NCBI GenBank assembly: GCA_958510875.1
Contig: OY294070.1
Coordinates: 14,809,631-14,873,630 of the forward strand
DNA: 64,000 nucleotides
From: Endomychus coccineus
Taxonomy: Eukaryota; Arthropoda; Insecta; Coleoptera; Endomychidae
Reading direction: 5' to 3'
How positions within the stretch are numbered: position 1 is the first letter of the stretch; each line of letters starts with the position of its first letter. Positions 10,312-20,441 of this stretch are shown piece after piece. The notes under the pieces were generated by a model. That model was not told where the DNA came from. It did no database searches and saw only the letters and a list, made by a program, of their open reading frames with translations. The position numbers were made by a program, and so were the translations under genes.

Positions 10312-11925
10312 CAGTGGGGGCTCCTCGGAGAAGGCTAAGGAGGCTCAGCCTCCTCACCAATTTATCTTATTGATCATTTTCCATTTTATTTTCTGTTTCT
10401 CTGATAATTCTTCAAATTTTACAATTAATTCCCCGTTCTCAGTAGTTATTTTTAATCTGGCAACAGTGGCCAGAGGCTAGATTCTCTATATATCTCAAAC
10501 GCTAAATACGTGTGGTCAACACAGTTGCCGTTTTTCCAACCAGTCCAATTGCCAAATAGGGTAAAACAGCGGATATGGCAACACTCTCTGTAGGCTAGCT
10601 TCTCGTTCGCATTCGGTCGGTCGTATGAAATACGATGCGACACGTGCACCGTCAGTTATTGTTTCTATTTCGCGACGCGAACTAAAGTTAAGTTATAATT
10701 TAGCTGTTCGGTGAGTTATTTAACGTTAAAATGAGTAGTGATTTAGTTGCTGACTTCTTAGAAAATCCATTTAGTGAATTAACATATGACAGAAAAGTGT
10801 TTTTTAAAAATAAACGGCCTTTACCGGATTTGAAAGAATTAGTGATGACAGGTATGTTTCAAAATCGAAATACACAATAAATTATATTGCTTGCTATTTA
10901 CATCTGATAGAACTTCATGTTGGGGGCACTCGGGTTATGATGATTTGAAAACTTTAGCTCGTGGTATAGACAGACATGAAAAATCGCAGGAACATATTAC
11001 ATCGAGTATTAAGTTTAAATTAAACGGTAAACAGAATATTGTTAAAGGAGGAAAACACATAATTTGGTAGACACGAAACTACATTATAAACAACTTTTTT
11101 TATGAAATTTTAGATACTATTAAAGGTCAAATTGAGATTCGATTTTCCGATTTACATGAATTGAAGTTTTTCGACTTGACGAATAGAAGATTTTTCGAAT
11201 CTTTTTCAAAAGAGTTTCCCAATACACTTTTAGATAACTTAGTTCTAAAATATAAATTTTTTGATAAAATAACACTGCACAATGAATTATGCGTTATATA
11301 CTCGGATAAAGATATTTTAGGCCAGTACGACATTCACGCCGATATGATAAAATATATGATAGACAATGATTTGCAACAAGTTTTACCTTAGTTTTATAAA
11401 CTACTTTGTTTGACAGTCACCATTCCTGTCACGCCGGCATCGGTGGAGAGATCATTTTCTACTCTCAAACGAATTAAAACTTACATGCGGAATACAATGG
11501 GCCAAAATCGTTTATACAATGATAGTTTGATATCTATTGAAAAAGATTTAGTAAAACACTTAAAACAAAATGATACATTTTATGATAATACTATTGATCA
11601 TTTTTCGCAACTAAAGACCGTAGAATTCCGTTAATATAAAAAAAAAGTTAATAAAAATAATAAAAAAAACAAAATAAGAAAAATTTCAAAAAAGAAGAAA
11701 AAATATCAAAAATCCAAAGAAAAAAAAGAAAGAACAAAAAATGTTTTGCCAAGAGAGACTCTACACCTCCACGTTTGTTCTTGCTTGACAACAATTAATT
11801 TTGTTACTGAAGTAGCTGGTACGGTCGCTGTGCAAAGGTTAAATTTATTGGCTGAATAGAGTATATTTTTACAAAAACGTTTTATGTCCAGCCTCCTTTC
11901 TTAAAAAGTTCACGAGCCGCCACTG
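10312..11925 (+). mobile_element. hAT transposon, internally deleted, copy 1
   Basis: The element starts CAGTGGGGGCTC and ends GAGCCGCCACTG, and is flanked by a perfect 8-bp target duplication CTCGGCAG (10,304-10,311 and 11,926-11,933), diagnostic of hAT. It is 1,614 bp long. It keeps N-terminal and C-terminal transposase pieces but lacks the catalytic core. A nearly identical layout occurs at 44,807-46,419, so the deleted form itself multiplied using an enzyme supplied elsewhere. The stretch before the right end (11,636-11,745) is A-rich low complexity. Confidence 0.93.
10731..11634 (+). pseudogene. hAT transposase remnant (ZMYM1-like, TTF zinc finger and C-terminal dimerisation domain)
   Basis: From ATG 10,731, 49 codons give MSSDLVADFL, ENPFSEL and KRPLPDLKEL, the usual N-terminus of ZMYM1-like hAT proteins, stopping at 10,878-10,880. 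The TTF-type zinc finger that follows is damaged: about 60 bases present in copy 2 are missing. From about 11,105 another frame encodes the C-terminal part: FYEILDTIKGQIEIRF, then ELCVIYSDKDIL, then TPASVERSFSTLKRIKTYMR, the hAT dimerisation motif, ending at 11,634. The RNase H-like catalytic segment between the parts is absent, so no active enzyme can be made. Confidence 0.88.
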
Positions 11926-11933
11926 CTCGGCAG

Positions 11934-13104
11934 ATACCAACGCCTTAATTGCAGAGGAGACGGTTTTTTGAATCATCTGGGCCCCTCTCCATTTGGTCTC
12001 CTATCATCAGCCTACTACATATCATTGCCCTGGCCGCGAATCCATTACCCAGAAATCTGGGATAGGAAGCACACACACCAGACTTAAGGAGTGAAACCAT
12101 GTGGTGCAGCATTTACCCACGCAGAGACAGCTGTTTTTTGCCCGTGGAAGGACTACTTTAGGCGGACCAACTGCGGGCACTACCTGCTAGACTATATCGT
12201 TGCTCCTTCTGGGCTATAGCCAACTTTCACCTCCTCGTGTTACTTGTTTTACCAGAAACGTGGACGAGTAACCGTTCGGCATCGTTCATCGTTCGTACCG
12301 CATATGTCTACCACGGCCGTGCATCTGTTGCGACCAGTCGTCTTGGAGAGGAAGGCACTGCGCTGTGGTTTTTATGGGTAAACGTTTTGTGGTACACCGT
12401 TTACCTGACGTTTCGCAGAGGCACCTTTTTTCGCCCCGCTCGGTCTGGCAAATGCTACTTTAAGCGAGAACCTACATACATATGGCGCAATAGACACCGT
12501 GCTTGCTGACTATCCTCAACCGTTTGTCAAGGTATAGTCCCACTCGCCTACTCTTGTTAGACTAACCTACGTTTACAAGCCATCGTCAGCCTCGTTCAAG
12601 TTTGGGCTTCCGCATTTGCCTACCACGTCCGTGAATCCGTTCGGACCAGCACTCTGGGATAATAAGGCACTGTATCGTGGTTTTAGTGGTGAAATGTATA
12701 TGGTTCCCAGCTCACCAGATCTTTTGCAGTGGCAACTATGAGTTTCGCCCTGAGGGGTAACTTATCTCCAGACCCGCGCAAAGAACGTTGCTTGCTGAAG
12801 CTACTGCCGACCATGTAGGTCTCTCTCCAGTAGTCTTCTGGGTCAGTCAGCATGAGTTCCAGCCAATCTTGAAGACATGGTGATGGTCGACGAAACGTTG
12901 GCGATTGTCATTCTCCTGTGGCGCTTTATCCATGAGGAATATTCGATCGTGATTGCCCTGAAAACGCTGATTCGAGTGCATTATGTGTTATACTTGATTG
13001 CGGTTAACATAGGCCATATCCTATCATAATGGATTTTAAATGTGTCACAAACTTTATCAGTCGATCAGTAAAACATCGTTTCTACTTACCCTCATTATCG
13101 TAGT
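11934..13104. other. Unannotated region with a diverged ~310-bp tandem duplication
   Basis: Blocks around 12,290-12,400 and 12,600-12,710 share ordered words (TACCACG-CCGTG, GACCAG, AAGGCACTG, GTGGTTTT), consistent with an old tandem duplication. The region is more GC-rich than its neighbours. An open frame of 90 codons at 12,237-12,509 shows no known motif. The identity of this sequence is unknown. Confidence 0.4.
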
Positions 13105-13274
13105 ACGAGGGCAAAGTGAAAAGTCCCTGAAAAATAAAACAGATGGCACCACAATCAAAATCCCATGTCATATTTGTGACGTACCATCTCTAACTAAAAA
13201 TTTCAGACTGATATGTCATTCAGTTCTGTTTTGATATCCATCGAAAGCAAGCAACCTTGTAGATTATCGTAAAC

Positions 13275-13925
13275 ATGGAAAAAAGTTAATTTCGCGTCTT
13301 GATTGAACATTTTGGTTACTTTTCACCATCGATTTGAACAATTCACAAGTGGTTTACTAATTTTCATTGTGGTAGTTTGACCACAAAGAACGCCGAACGT
13401 TCTGGTCGTCCAATTGAGGTAACAACGCCAGACCCGTGACAATCGTCGATGAAATCCATGGTATAATATTGGACGAAAGACGAGTTAGAGAGCACGAGAT
13501 TGCTGAGGCTATGGGCAACTCATCCGGACGGTAGGAACATGTTGCATAAATTGTTGAATATGAGAAAGCCATCTGCGAGATGGGTGCCGCATTTGCTCTC
13601 TTTTGACAACAAGCGAGACCGTGTGAGAACTTCAGAGGACTGTTTGGCGATGAAGGTGTTTGACGATAAAGGTGATTGGCGAAGAAGGACTTTTTGCGCC
13701 GTTTCGTAACCGTGGACGCAACATGGATCCATCCCAACACACCATAGATCAAAGAACAGTCGGAACAGTGGGCTTGTCCTGACGAATCCAAGCCGAAAAA
13801 GGCCAAAGAGGGCTTATCGGCCAACAAAGTTATGGCGACAGTTTTTTGGTATGCACACGGTATCGTCCATATCGATTACCTTGGAAAGGCAAAATGATCA
13901 CCGGCGTATATTATACAGAGCTGTT
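13275..13925 (+). pseudogene. Mariner transposase, N-terminal and central part (family A)
   Basis: Ordered SETMAR-style pieces appear in shifting frames: FRVLIEHF near 13,290, TIHKWF near 13,340, ERSGRPIEV near 13,400, then MLHKLLNMRKPSARWVPHLL (13,539-13,600, the second helix-turn-helix and linker). These are followed by VDATWI, where the family has a TxDE-type first catalytic motif, and by ATVFWYAHGIVHIDYL and ITGVYYTELF (13,830-13,925). Stops and frameshifts are frequent. In the intact family this enzyme cuts at TA. The C-terminal part lies 2.3 kb downstream because of the insertions. Confidence 0.82.
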
Positions 13926-13929
13926 CAGA

Positions 13930-14505
13930 TAATGGACTCACGATGAATATAACAAAAACCTACCACATACGCTTTCTGCCACCCGATTGCAATATATTCC
14001 TCAATGTACGCGGCCGCTCTACCCAAAGCAAAGATACCTTAGAATTCTTAGGTTCAATCTTAGATAGAAAATTGACCTGGGAAGCACATATAAATACACT
14101 ATGTTCTGAATTAGGCACTACTTGCTACACAGAAACTTGAGAGAAACACTATCATTTCATTCATTTAACATTTTGAGAATTCTCTACTTTGGCTCAGTTC
14201 AATAAAACCTACAATATGAATCGATTTACTGGGGTTCTTTCAGTTATTTTGCTCAAGTTTTTCACTCGCAAAAAAAATTATTACGGAGTATTTACAAAGC
14301 TCCGCCACATTCAATATGTAAACCCTTATTTAAACAATTTCAAATCCTACCATTGCCCTGCCTGTATATTTTCCAGTTGGTAATGTATGTCAAAGAAAAC
14401 GAAACAAAATTCAAAAAAATTGTGAGGTGCATCCATATTTTCCTTTATGATTAAAAAAACTGTTCTAAAATGTCGATGATGAATAAACTATCTTTATCTA
14501 TCTCT
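13930..14505 (+). mobile_element. 5'-truncated LINE 3' fragment with a TATC-type tail
   Basis: A frame from 13,943 reads FLGSILDRKLTWEAHINTLC, the conserved RT thumb region (LGV-LD-KLTW--HI). It is followed by decayed sequence (ENLRETL-like text near 14,135-14,160, then SVILLKF and PYLNNF). The fragment ends in TAAACTATCTTTATCTATC (14,486-14,504), a simple-repeat tail like those at the 3' ends of several LINE clades. It inserted into the mariner transposase right after ITGVYYTELF. Confidence 0.7.
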
Positions 14506-14605
14506 AGAGTTCACTCCACTCAAGAGTTTTTGAATCTTAATGTTTTTGACTGTATAATTCTCAATGTTTCCTCCTGACTAATCCATTAAATTTTGCATGT
14601 ATGTA

Positions 14606-16126
14606 CACGCATCAAAAGAATCTAAGGGTCAAGCATATTTAGGGATTATTTGTTAATTCTCGGAGATCCACGTGGCATTATCGCGTTGCAGATCTTTGTT
14701 TGTTATTTACACAATACTTTTTTATCATTTTGAACATCATGGCATGTGTTCCTCTTTTTTCCAACGACTATTCATTTTCTTCATGTCGTTCCTTGTTTCA
14801 TTCATCAGATCAAATCAGATGTTATCCGACCAGCGAATGGTAATTATTTAAAATTGTAAGTAGTGTTGTTTGTCTAAATTATGGAACGTAATCACCTTCA
14901 GAGAGACGTGCACTTAAGGGCCATTGGAATGCTTCAAGCTGGAATGTCGCAGAGAGTTGTAGCCAATGAATTAGGGACTAACCAGTCCACTATAAGTCGT
15001 TTATGGATTCGTTATAATCAAACTGGTGATGTTAGAGAGCAACATACTGGCCGTACCAGAATAACAACGGCGGCACAGGATAGATTTCTGAGAAATCCAA
15101 CCCACACGGCAGGTCAACTAAGTTTGGAACTCAGAAACGCTCACCATATACAGATAAGTGACCAAACTGTGAGAAATAGACTACACGAGTCCAATTTACG
15201 TGCCAGGCGTCCATGGAGAGCTCCACCATTATCCAGAGGAAATCGCGAAGCCCGAATAGTCTGGGCTAGAAATCACATCGAATGGGTCGTGCAAGAATGG
15301 ACTCCTGTGTTGTTTAGTAATGAATCGAGATTCGGTTTACGTCCAGATACTAGACGTACTCGTGTATGGAGACAACCTGGAAATGTTTGGAGGCTTAGGA
15401 CTGCACAGGAAGTTCACAGCTACCAAGGCGGAACGGTGATGGTTTGGGGTGGTATCAGCATTCGCGGAAGAAGCGACCTCGTATTGCTGGAGAGGTTTGT
15501 AAATGCTCTTCGATATAGGGACCTGATATTAGAACCATTTGTCATTCCGTATGCAGCTGCAGTAGGTGAAAACTTCATCTTCATGCATGACAATGCGCGC
15601 CCTCATACCGCCGCGATCGTAAGAGATTACTTGGATGAGAGTGGTATAAGTGTTTTGGATTGGCCTGCTCAATCGCCAGACCTGAATCCGATTGAGCTTG
15701 TGTGGGATTTGCTTGGCAGAAGAATTTTAAGGCGTAACATTCTCTTCCAGACACGAAATCAATTGTTCCATACTCTGGTTGAAGAATGGAATGCGATTGA
15801 TCAGGAAAGCATCGATAACTTTATTCTCAGCTTACCAAATCGATGTAGGGCAGGTTTGAACAATCGCGGTGGACACACTCTGTATTAGACATTGACCAGT
15901 GACAATTTTTTTGCTCAGAATCCTGAGTGCATTGAATTCGAATTTTTCACTCTTTTCAGTTAGATTAAAGCTTTCAATTGATTTGCAAACTTTGTATAAA
16001 ATTATAAATAAATTATGTGGGAAAAGATTATGTTCTACGTGGGTAACAAAAATTGTATTGAATTTCCCATTACCAAGTGACGAAACCCTAAAAATATCGC
16101 TGACCCCTACATTTTTTTGATGTGTG
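14606..16126 (+). mobile_element. Tc1-like transposon with uninterrupted transposase
   Basis: The ends are CACGCATCAAAAG (14,606) and, complemented, CACACATCAAAAA (ending 16,126), with TA at 14,604-14,605 and 16,127-16,128. Similarity of the two ends extends about 40 bases (AGGGTCA and ATATTTAGGG in both). Length 1,521 bp. It lies inside the older mariner copy, so it is younger than that element. The transposase frame is complete, but see the catalytic substitution. Confidence 0.9.
14881..15888 (+). CDS. Tc1-like transposase, complete frame, first catalytic Asp replaced by Asn
   Basis: 335 codons, a normal length for Tc1 transposases (about 340). Residues 1-60 form the first helix-turn-helix (RAIGMLQAGMSQRVVANELG and ISRLWIRY). 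A GRTR motif at about 56-60 resembles the AT-hook-like linker. Residues 61-120 form the second helix-turn-helix (ISDQTVRNRLHESNLRARRP). The DD34E core follows: VLFSNESRF at 144-152 (normally TDESRF), MVWGGIS, FMHDNARPHTA (second Asp) and SPDLNPIELVWD (Glu, 34 residues later). Residue 147, codon AAT at 15,319-15,321, is Asn instead of the metal-binding Asp, so the enzyme is probably unable to cut although it could still bind DNA. ATG 14,881 is the first in-frame start before the helix-turn-helix. No intron. Confidence 0.92.
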   Translation: MERNHLQRDVHLRAIGMLQAGMSQRVVANELGTNQSTISRLWIRYNQTGDVREQHTGRTRITTAAQDRFLRNPTHTAGQLSLELRNAHHIQISDQTVRNRLHESNLRARRPWRAPPLSRGNREARIVWARNHIEWVVQEWTPVLFSNESRFGLRPDTRRTRVWRQPGNVWRLRTAQEVHSYQGGTVMVWGGISIRGRSDLVLLERFVNALRYRDLILEPFVIPYAAAVGENFIFMHDNARPHTAAIVRDYLDESGISVLDWPAQSPDLNPIELVWDLLGRRILRRNILFQTRNQLFHTLVEEWNAIDQESIDNFILSLPNRCRAGLNNRGGHTLY

Positions 16127-16176
16127 TATTTTGTATGTAAGACTTTAGTGATGATTAAATTTACTTTATTTTCACT

Positions 16177-16520
16177 TTACTTTGCTGTTGGATCGATTCG
16201 CATTTGGCAAAGAAAAAAGTGCTCTTCCACCAGGGCAAAGAATCGGCTCATGGGTCCGCAGTCGTAATTGCAAAATTGCATGAGCGCTACGAATTGCTTC
16301 GTCTGTTCGTCATCCACCATATTCTCCAGATTTGGCTCCCTGCGATTTTTATCCATTTCCAAACTTGAAGAAATGGTTCGGCGGAAGGAGATTTTGCTTC
16401 AATCATCACTGAAACATAAGCCTATTTTGAAGGATTGTCGGAATTGTATTATTTGGAAGGGACCGAAAAATTAGAAAAAAGTTGTACGAAGTGTATCGGA
16501 CTGCAAGGAGATTATGTTGA
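16177..16520 (+). pseudogene. Mariner transposase C-terminal part (family A)
   Basis: The stretch begins with LLDRF, then KKVLFHQGKESAHGSAVVIA where the family has KKVLFHQDNAPAH, so the second catalytic Asp is a Gly. It continues with KLHERYELL and decayed text of the last third, ending near GDYVEK (16,500-16,520). Together with 13,275-13,925 it reconstructs the order of one mariner gene. The 3' non-coding part leads to the right end at 16,592. Confidence 0.75.
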
Positions 16521-16594
16521 GAAATAAAATAAGTTTTGACCAAATAAATCATTACTTGTTTCATTTTTCAGGGACTTTTGACATTGCGCTCGTA

Positions 16595-17731
16595 TGTACA
16601 GTAAGGGAAGTATTGAACTCGACCCAAAAAATAATATCAATACGAACTGGTTTAAGTAATTGCGTACAGCTTGTGCAATCTGGATTAAATTTGCACATAA
16701 TCTCGAGTGGTTCAAAAGAAACAATTGAGCTCGAAATGATATCGAAAAAACCATGGCAAGTAAGATCGCAAATATACGGTCAATTTGCATATTTTCGTAA
16801 TTGTCTTCTCGATAACTGAATTTGGGGTGGCCAAAGACATAAATAAGATTTTAATTAATTCATTGTCCGGCATTGGTGCATGACGTTGCTAAGTAGGCCG
16901 CTACCGACCATTCGATTGTTTTAGCCGGGGGATAAATGCAAATCGACCATTGTTGCGTTCTTTCAATTGTTACTTAAAACTGTGTAACGCCGTCCTGATT
17001 TTTGTATGAAAGAATTGTATTAAGGGCGGCTTTTGTTTTACTTCGTTACGGTGACTAGATTTAAACCCCATTATGCCCTTCGGAAACGCAGTAAAAATTT
17101 ATTGCTTTCATTAACCACGGACAGCACGCCAGACTCTAATAATATCGGTGGTCGTATAACGTTTTGATGACCTGTCGGAGTGAATATTCTGTGAACTAGG
17201 TTCTAAAGCTCTTGCAATCGGTCAATTAACTGGTTGAAAAAGGGATAAAAAAGACGACAGTGGATTGTATTCTTACACATACAGTATTCTTCTATTCTAT
17301 CAGGAACTCTTTGCTCAAGATATTTTTAACACAGGAAACTCTTTCGCATTATCCATTATTTGAGTGTTATAAAATTTCTATGGATTCTAGAATATTGAGT
17401 TACGTCCTTTTTCTTAAATATGTAAACTATTGGGCTTAACGAAGATTCGCGTAATTAGAGTCCTCTTTTTTGAGGATGTAACTTCGCAAATGCCCGTTAA
17501 ACATTACACTAAAATGTCGTCCAATATGTCCTATATACAGGATATACCAATTTCGATGTTTGTGTAGGATAGCTTGGTACTATAGAAGATACAACAAAAT
17601 GAAAATCACTTTCTCGATCTCTTTTTTCAAATTCACTGGAAGAACCAAAAATTTTATCACAGTAGAGACCAATATCTAGGTAATTTAGAAGGGATGGAAA
17701 TGTATAAACGGAAAAGCAAAAATTCCCTTTA
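16595..17731. other. Unannotated stretch
   Basis: No gene, tandem repeat or inverted pair recognised. Overlapping open frames at 16,512-16,819 are opposite-strand shadows of each other and span the mariner border. TATACAGGATAT at 17,533-17,544 resembles a lone mariner-MITE end. Confidence 0.45.
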
Positions 17732-17733
17732 TA

Positions 17734-18664
17734 CAGGGTGAGTCAGTTTTTTGTAGACAAACTGCAACAGGAGATAGAACAGATGTTTTTAAGGAGAAAA
17801 GTTCCTATAAACATATGTCGTAGAAGGCTTCGTTTTCGAGTGTTGAAATTGAAAAAAAATTTCATTTTTTGCGAATATCTCCGGAACCCTTTATCGTACA
17901 GAAAACAGCTTTTGTGAGCATTTTCTACTCATAGTAAGGTATGTTCTGTGCTGTAAAAAAATTCTTTTTAGTCATAATTGGTGAAGATTTTGAAGGGGTA
18001 GTGGGTGTTTTTCTCCCCAACTTCTACGCCACTGAAAAAAGTACGGTTTTGAGACCACCATTTGAACCGTCAATGCTTTCTACACAAAAAAGGTACACAT
18101 GGTCATAAGCTCTAAAGTTGACCGTTTTCGAGAAAAATCAACTTTTATGTTGAAAAACATGGTCAATCCTTTGGTTTTGTTACTTGTTCTAACGTTTGAA
18201 TAAATTTTGTTTAATTAGGAAGAATTGACCATGTTTTTCAACATAAAAGTTGATTTTTCTCGAAAACGGTCAACTTTAGAGCTTATGACCAAGAGTACCT
18301 TTTTTGTGTAAAAAACATTGGCGGTTCAAATAGTTGTTTCAAAACCGTACTTTTTCAGTGGCGTAGAAGTTGGGGAGAAAAACACCCACTACCCCTTCAA
18401 AATCTTCACCAATTAAGAGTAAAAAAATTTTTTTATCGCGCTGAACATAGCTTACTATGAGTAGAAAATGCTTACAAAAGCTGTCTTTTGTACGATAAAC
18501 GGTTACGGAGATATTCGCAAAAAACGAAATTTTTTTGTCAATTTCAACACCCTGTATCTCGACAACGAAGCCTTCTACGACATATGTTTATAGGAACTTT
18601 TCTCCTTGAAAACATCTGTTCTATCTCCTGTTGAAGTTTGTCTACAAAAAACTGACTCACCCTG
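17734..18664. mobile_element. Mariner-like foldback element, ~435-bp inverted arms
   Basis: Ends CAGGGTGAGTCAG and CTGACTCACCCTG are flanked by TA (17,732-17,733 and 18,665-18,666). The left arm (17,734 to about 18,168) and right arm (about 18,223-18,664) are complementary over almost their whole length, with a ~55-base spacer. No coding. The DNA could form a very long hairpin. The TA duplication and CAGGGTG end place it with mariner-type MITEs. Fragments of the same family occur at 23,608-23,685 and, partly, at 34,864-35,173. Confidence 0.93.
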
Positions 18665-18666
18665 TA

Positions 18667-20319
18667 TAGATATTTTTTTACAATAATACATCAATCTATT
18701 TGACCAATTTTTCAATATTTTTTAATGTACTAAAAATTCAGTACTTTTGCTGTTGCGAAAAACTGTCTGAAAAAAAAATTGTGAAACAAAAATTGATTAG
18801 AACGCCTTAATGTATACGTTTGAATGTTTTCAATTTTTTCAATTAGTGTTACGAACTCATGTTCTTCCGGAAAAACTCAGACAAAACGCACTTGAGGAAA
18901 AACGTGTAATTCGAAATTTTCTCAGATTTTTTCTCTACTTCTTACACCCCCCACACATTTATAGAAAATTTCGAGAGGGCACATCTCGCATAACATTAAT
19001 TTTTCAGAAAAATTCTTTGGATTATAAACCTCTTATTTTCGGCCAAATTAGGTAAGTATATTATTTTTTCTCATTTTCACCCAAATTCTACAAATTACGA
19101 AACCCTTAATAAAAGGCGAGTTTTACCGCTTCGTTGACTATGAACTAATAAGTGAATCGTAAACACAGTTCATTATACGAGAAGTTGAACGTCGCACATT
19201 GTTCATTTCGTTCAATTTCACTACAACAGAGAAGAAATTCCAAGTTAAGGAAGAGTCCTTGTACGACATGTCCCGATGCAGGAGCATATTATTTGATAAT
19301 AGATCATGTAGAATCCGTCTCGAAGGGCGCAGGCAATGGTGCAGAAGGAACATAGAGAACGGAGGGTAGTTGGACGTATTTGAAACACATTCGCGCCTTA
19401 GGTGTCTCAGAATTGACATTATTTTGCAATAAATTACGGAAAATCGTACCCCCGACGAGTATATATGCGAAAAATATCGGGGCAAACTCTCACCCTCTCT
19501 AGACGGTTTTGCATCTGAAAGGTGACAAATACACAGTTTGAGTGCTATATTGTTCGGAATTGGAGTTATTCCTTTTCTTTTCTACATACTGGCGTCGGAT
19601 ATTTGTATTTTTGATTTACTGCGAAGTTCAAATTTCAATTTTCCATACAAGGAAATAGTAAGAAAATGACACTTGAGAAACAAAACATAACGTAGCATCC
19701 AACAAGTACACAGTATATTCATTTAAGTTAAAACTGATGTGACGTCATGGATCAAAGTCAGCCATTGTTTTGTGTTTTCAAACAAAATTAAAAGTTCTTT
19801 ACTTATTATATCTAATAAGACAAATTATTTATAATCCTAAATGTAATTTAAAAACTGTTAGTGTTTGCCAAATGTTTGAAGAAAGTAAAGTAAGTACTTA
19901 CATAATGTTATTGTTTCTCCTTCCACCTGAAAGATTTAGATAAAGATACGGAAAATTTACTCTCGGCTCCAAGTCTATATTATTAATCCATACTGTAATG
20001 TTAAAGTAACCATTATTATTTTCGGAAACAAACACTCAATGAATCATGTGAAAGTGTATTTCATTTTCTGTTATTATACATTAATTTACAACAATGTAAT
20101 TTATACTAAAACCGTTAATTTTTTCATATTAGTTCGATTTTTATACCTGTTCCAGCTGAAGCATTTTCCACCGACGTTGCCTCAGCTGAAGGTTTTTCAT
20201 TATTTATTATAAAAAATCGAAAAAAACTTAACTTTGGTACTATTGATTCTTTTATCTTTTTTAACACGGGGGTGGCTCTATTACTCACACCACCTCATCC
20301 AACACCACTCCCTCTCTCG
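18667..20319. other. Unannotated stretch
   Basis: AT-rich sequence with only short open frames (81 codons at 18,810-19,055, antisense pair at 19,138-19,485) and no recognisable motif. Nothing to annotate. Confidence 0.5.
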
Positions 20320-20441
20320 GACTAATAGAGATTTATAAAGATGTCAAAAACTCCTATAACCATATCCTAAATGATCGGTTAGACCTATACCAAAGTGATC
20401 TTTTCCGTTGTCTTTCAAAGCGCTTTTACAATAATTCTTAA
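20320..20441 (+). pseudogene. C-terminal end of a Penelope-like element protein
   Basis: Plus-strand translation gives IEIYKDVKNSYNHILNDR, then LDLYQSDLFRCLSKR, ending NNS and TAA. The Penelope copy at 46,612-47,455 ends IEIYKGVQNSNKNILNDQ, LDLYQSDLFMCLSNR and NNS, so this is the same family. Only the last ~40 residues remain. The stop codon TAA runs straight into the mariner end AAGGTGAAAAGTCC at 20,440, a junction with two to three shared bases. Confidence 0.8.

Larger units (their letters stand above)
13106..16592 (+). mobile_element. Mariner element (family A), split by two later insertions
   Basis: The left end CGAGGGCAAAGTGAAAAGTC follows TA at 13,104-13,105. The right end AAAAGTC.../GCGCTCG is followed by TA at 16,593-16,594. 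Transposase pieces lie at about 13,275-13,925 and 16,180-16,520. Between them sit a LINE 3' fragment (about 13,930-14,505) and a Tc1 element (14,606-16,126). The family has further, shorter copies at 20,441-21,255, 31,790-31,992 and 48,944-49,046, recognised by the shared end with AAAAGTCC and ACAGATGGCG. Confidence 0.85.

Noticed and set aside
13357..13827. 156-codon minus-strand frame
   Set aside because: It is the antisense shadow of the mariner transposase running on the plus strand.
14881..15888. Tc1 transposase as a surely active enzyme
   Set aside because: The first catalytic Asp is Asn, so catalysis is unlikely despite the complete frame.
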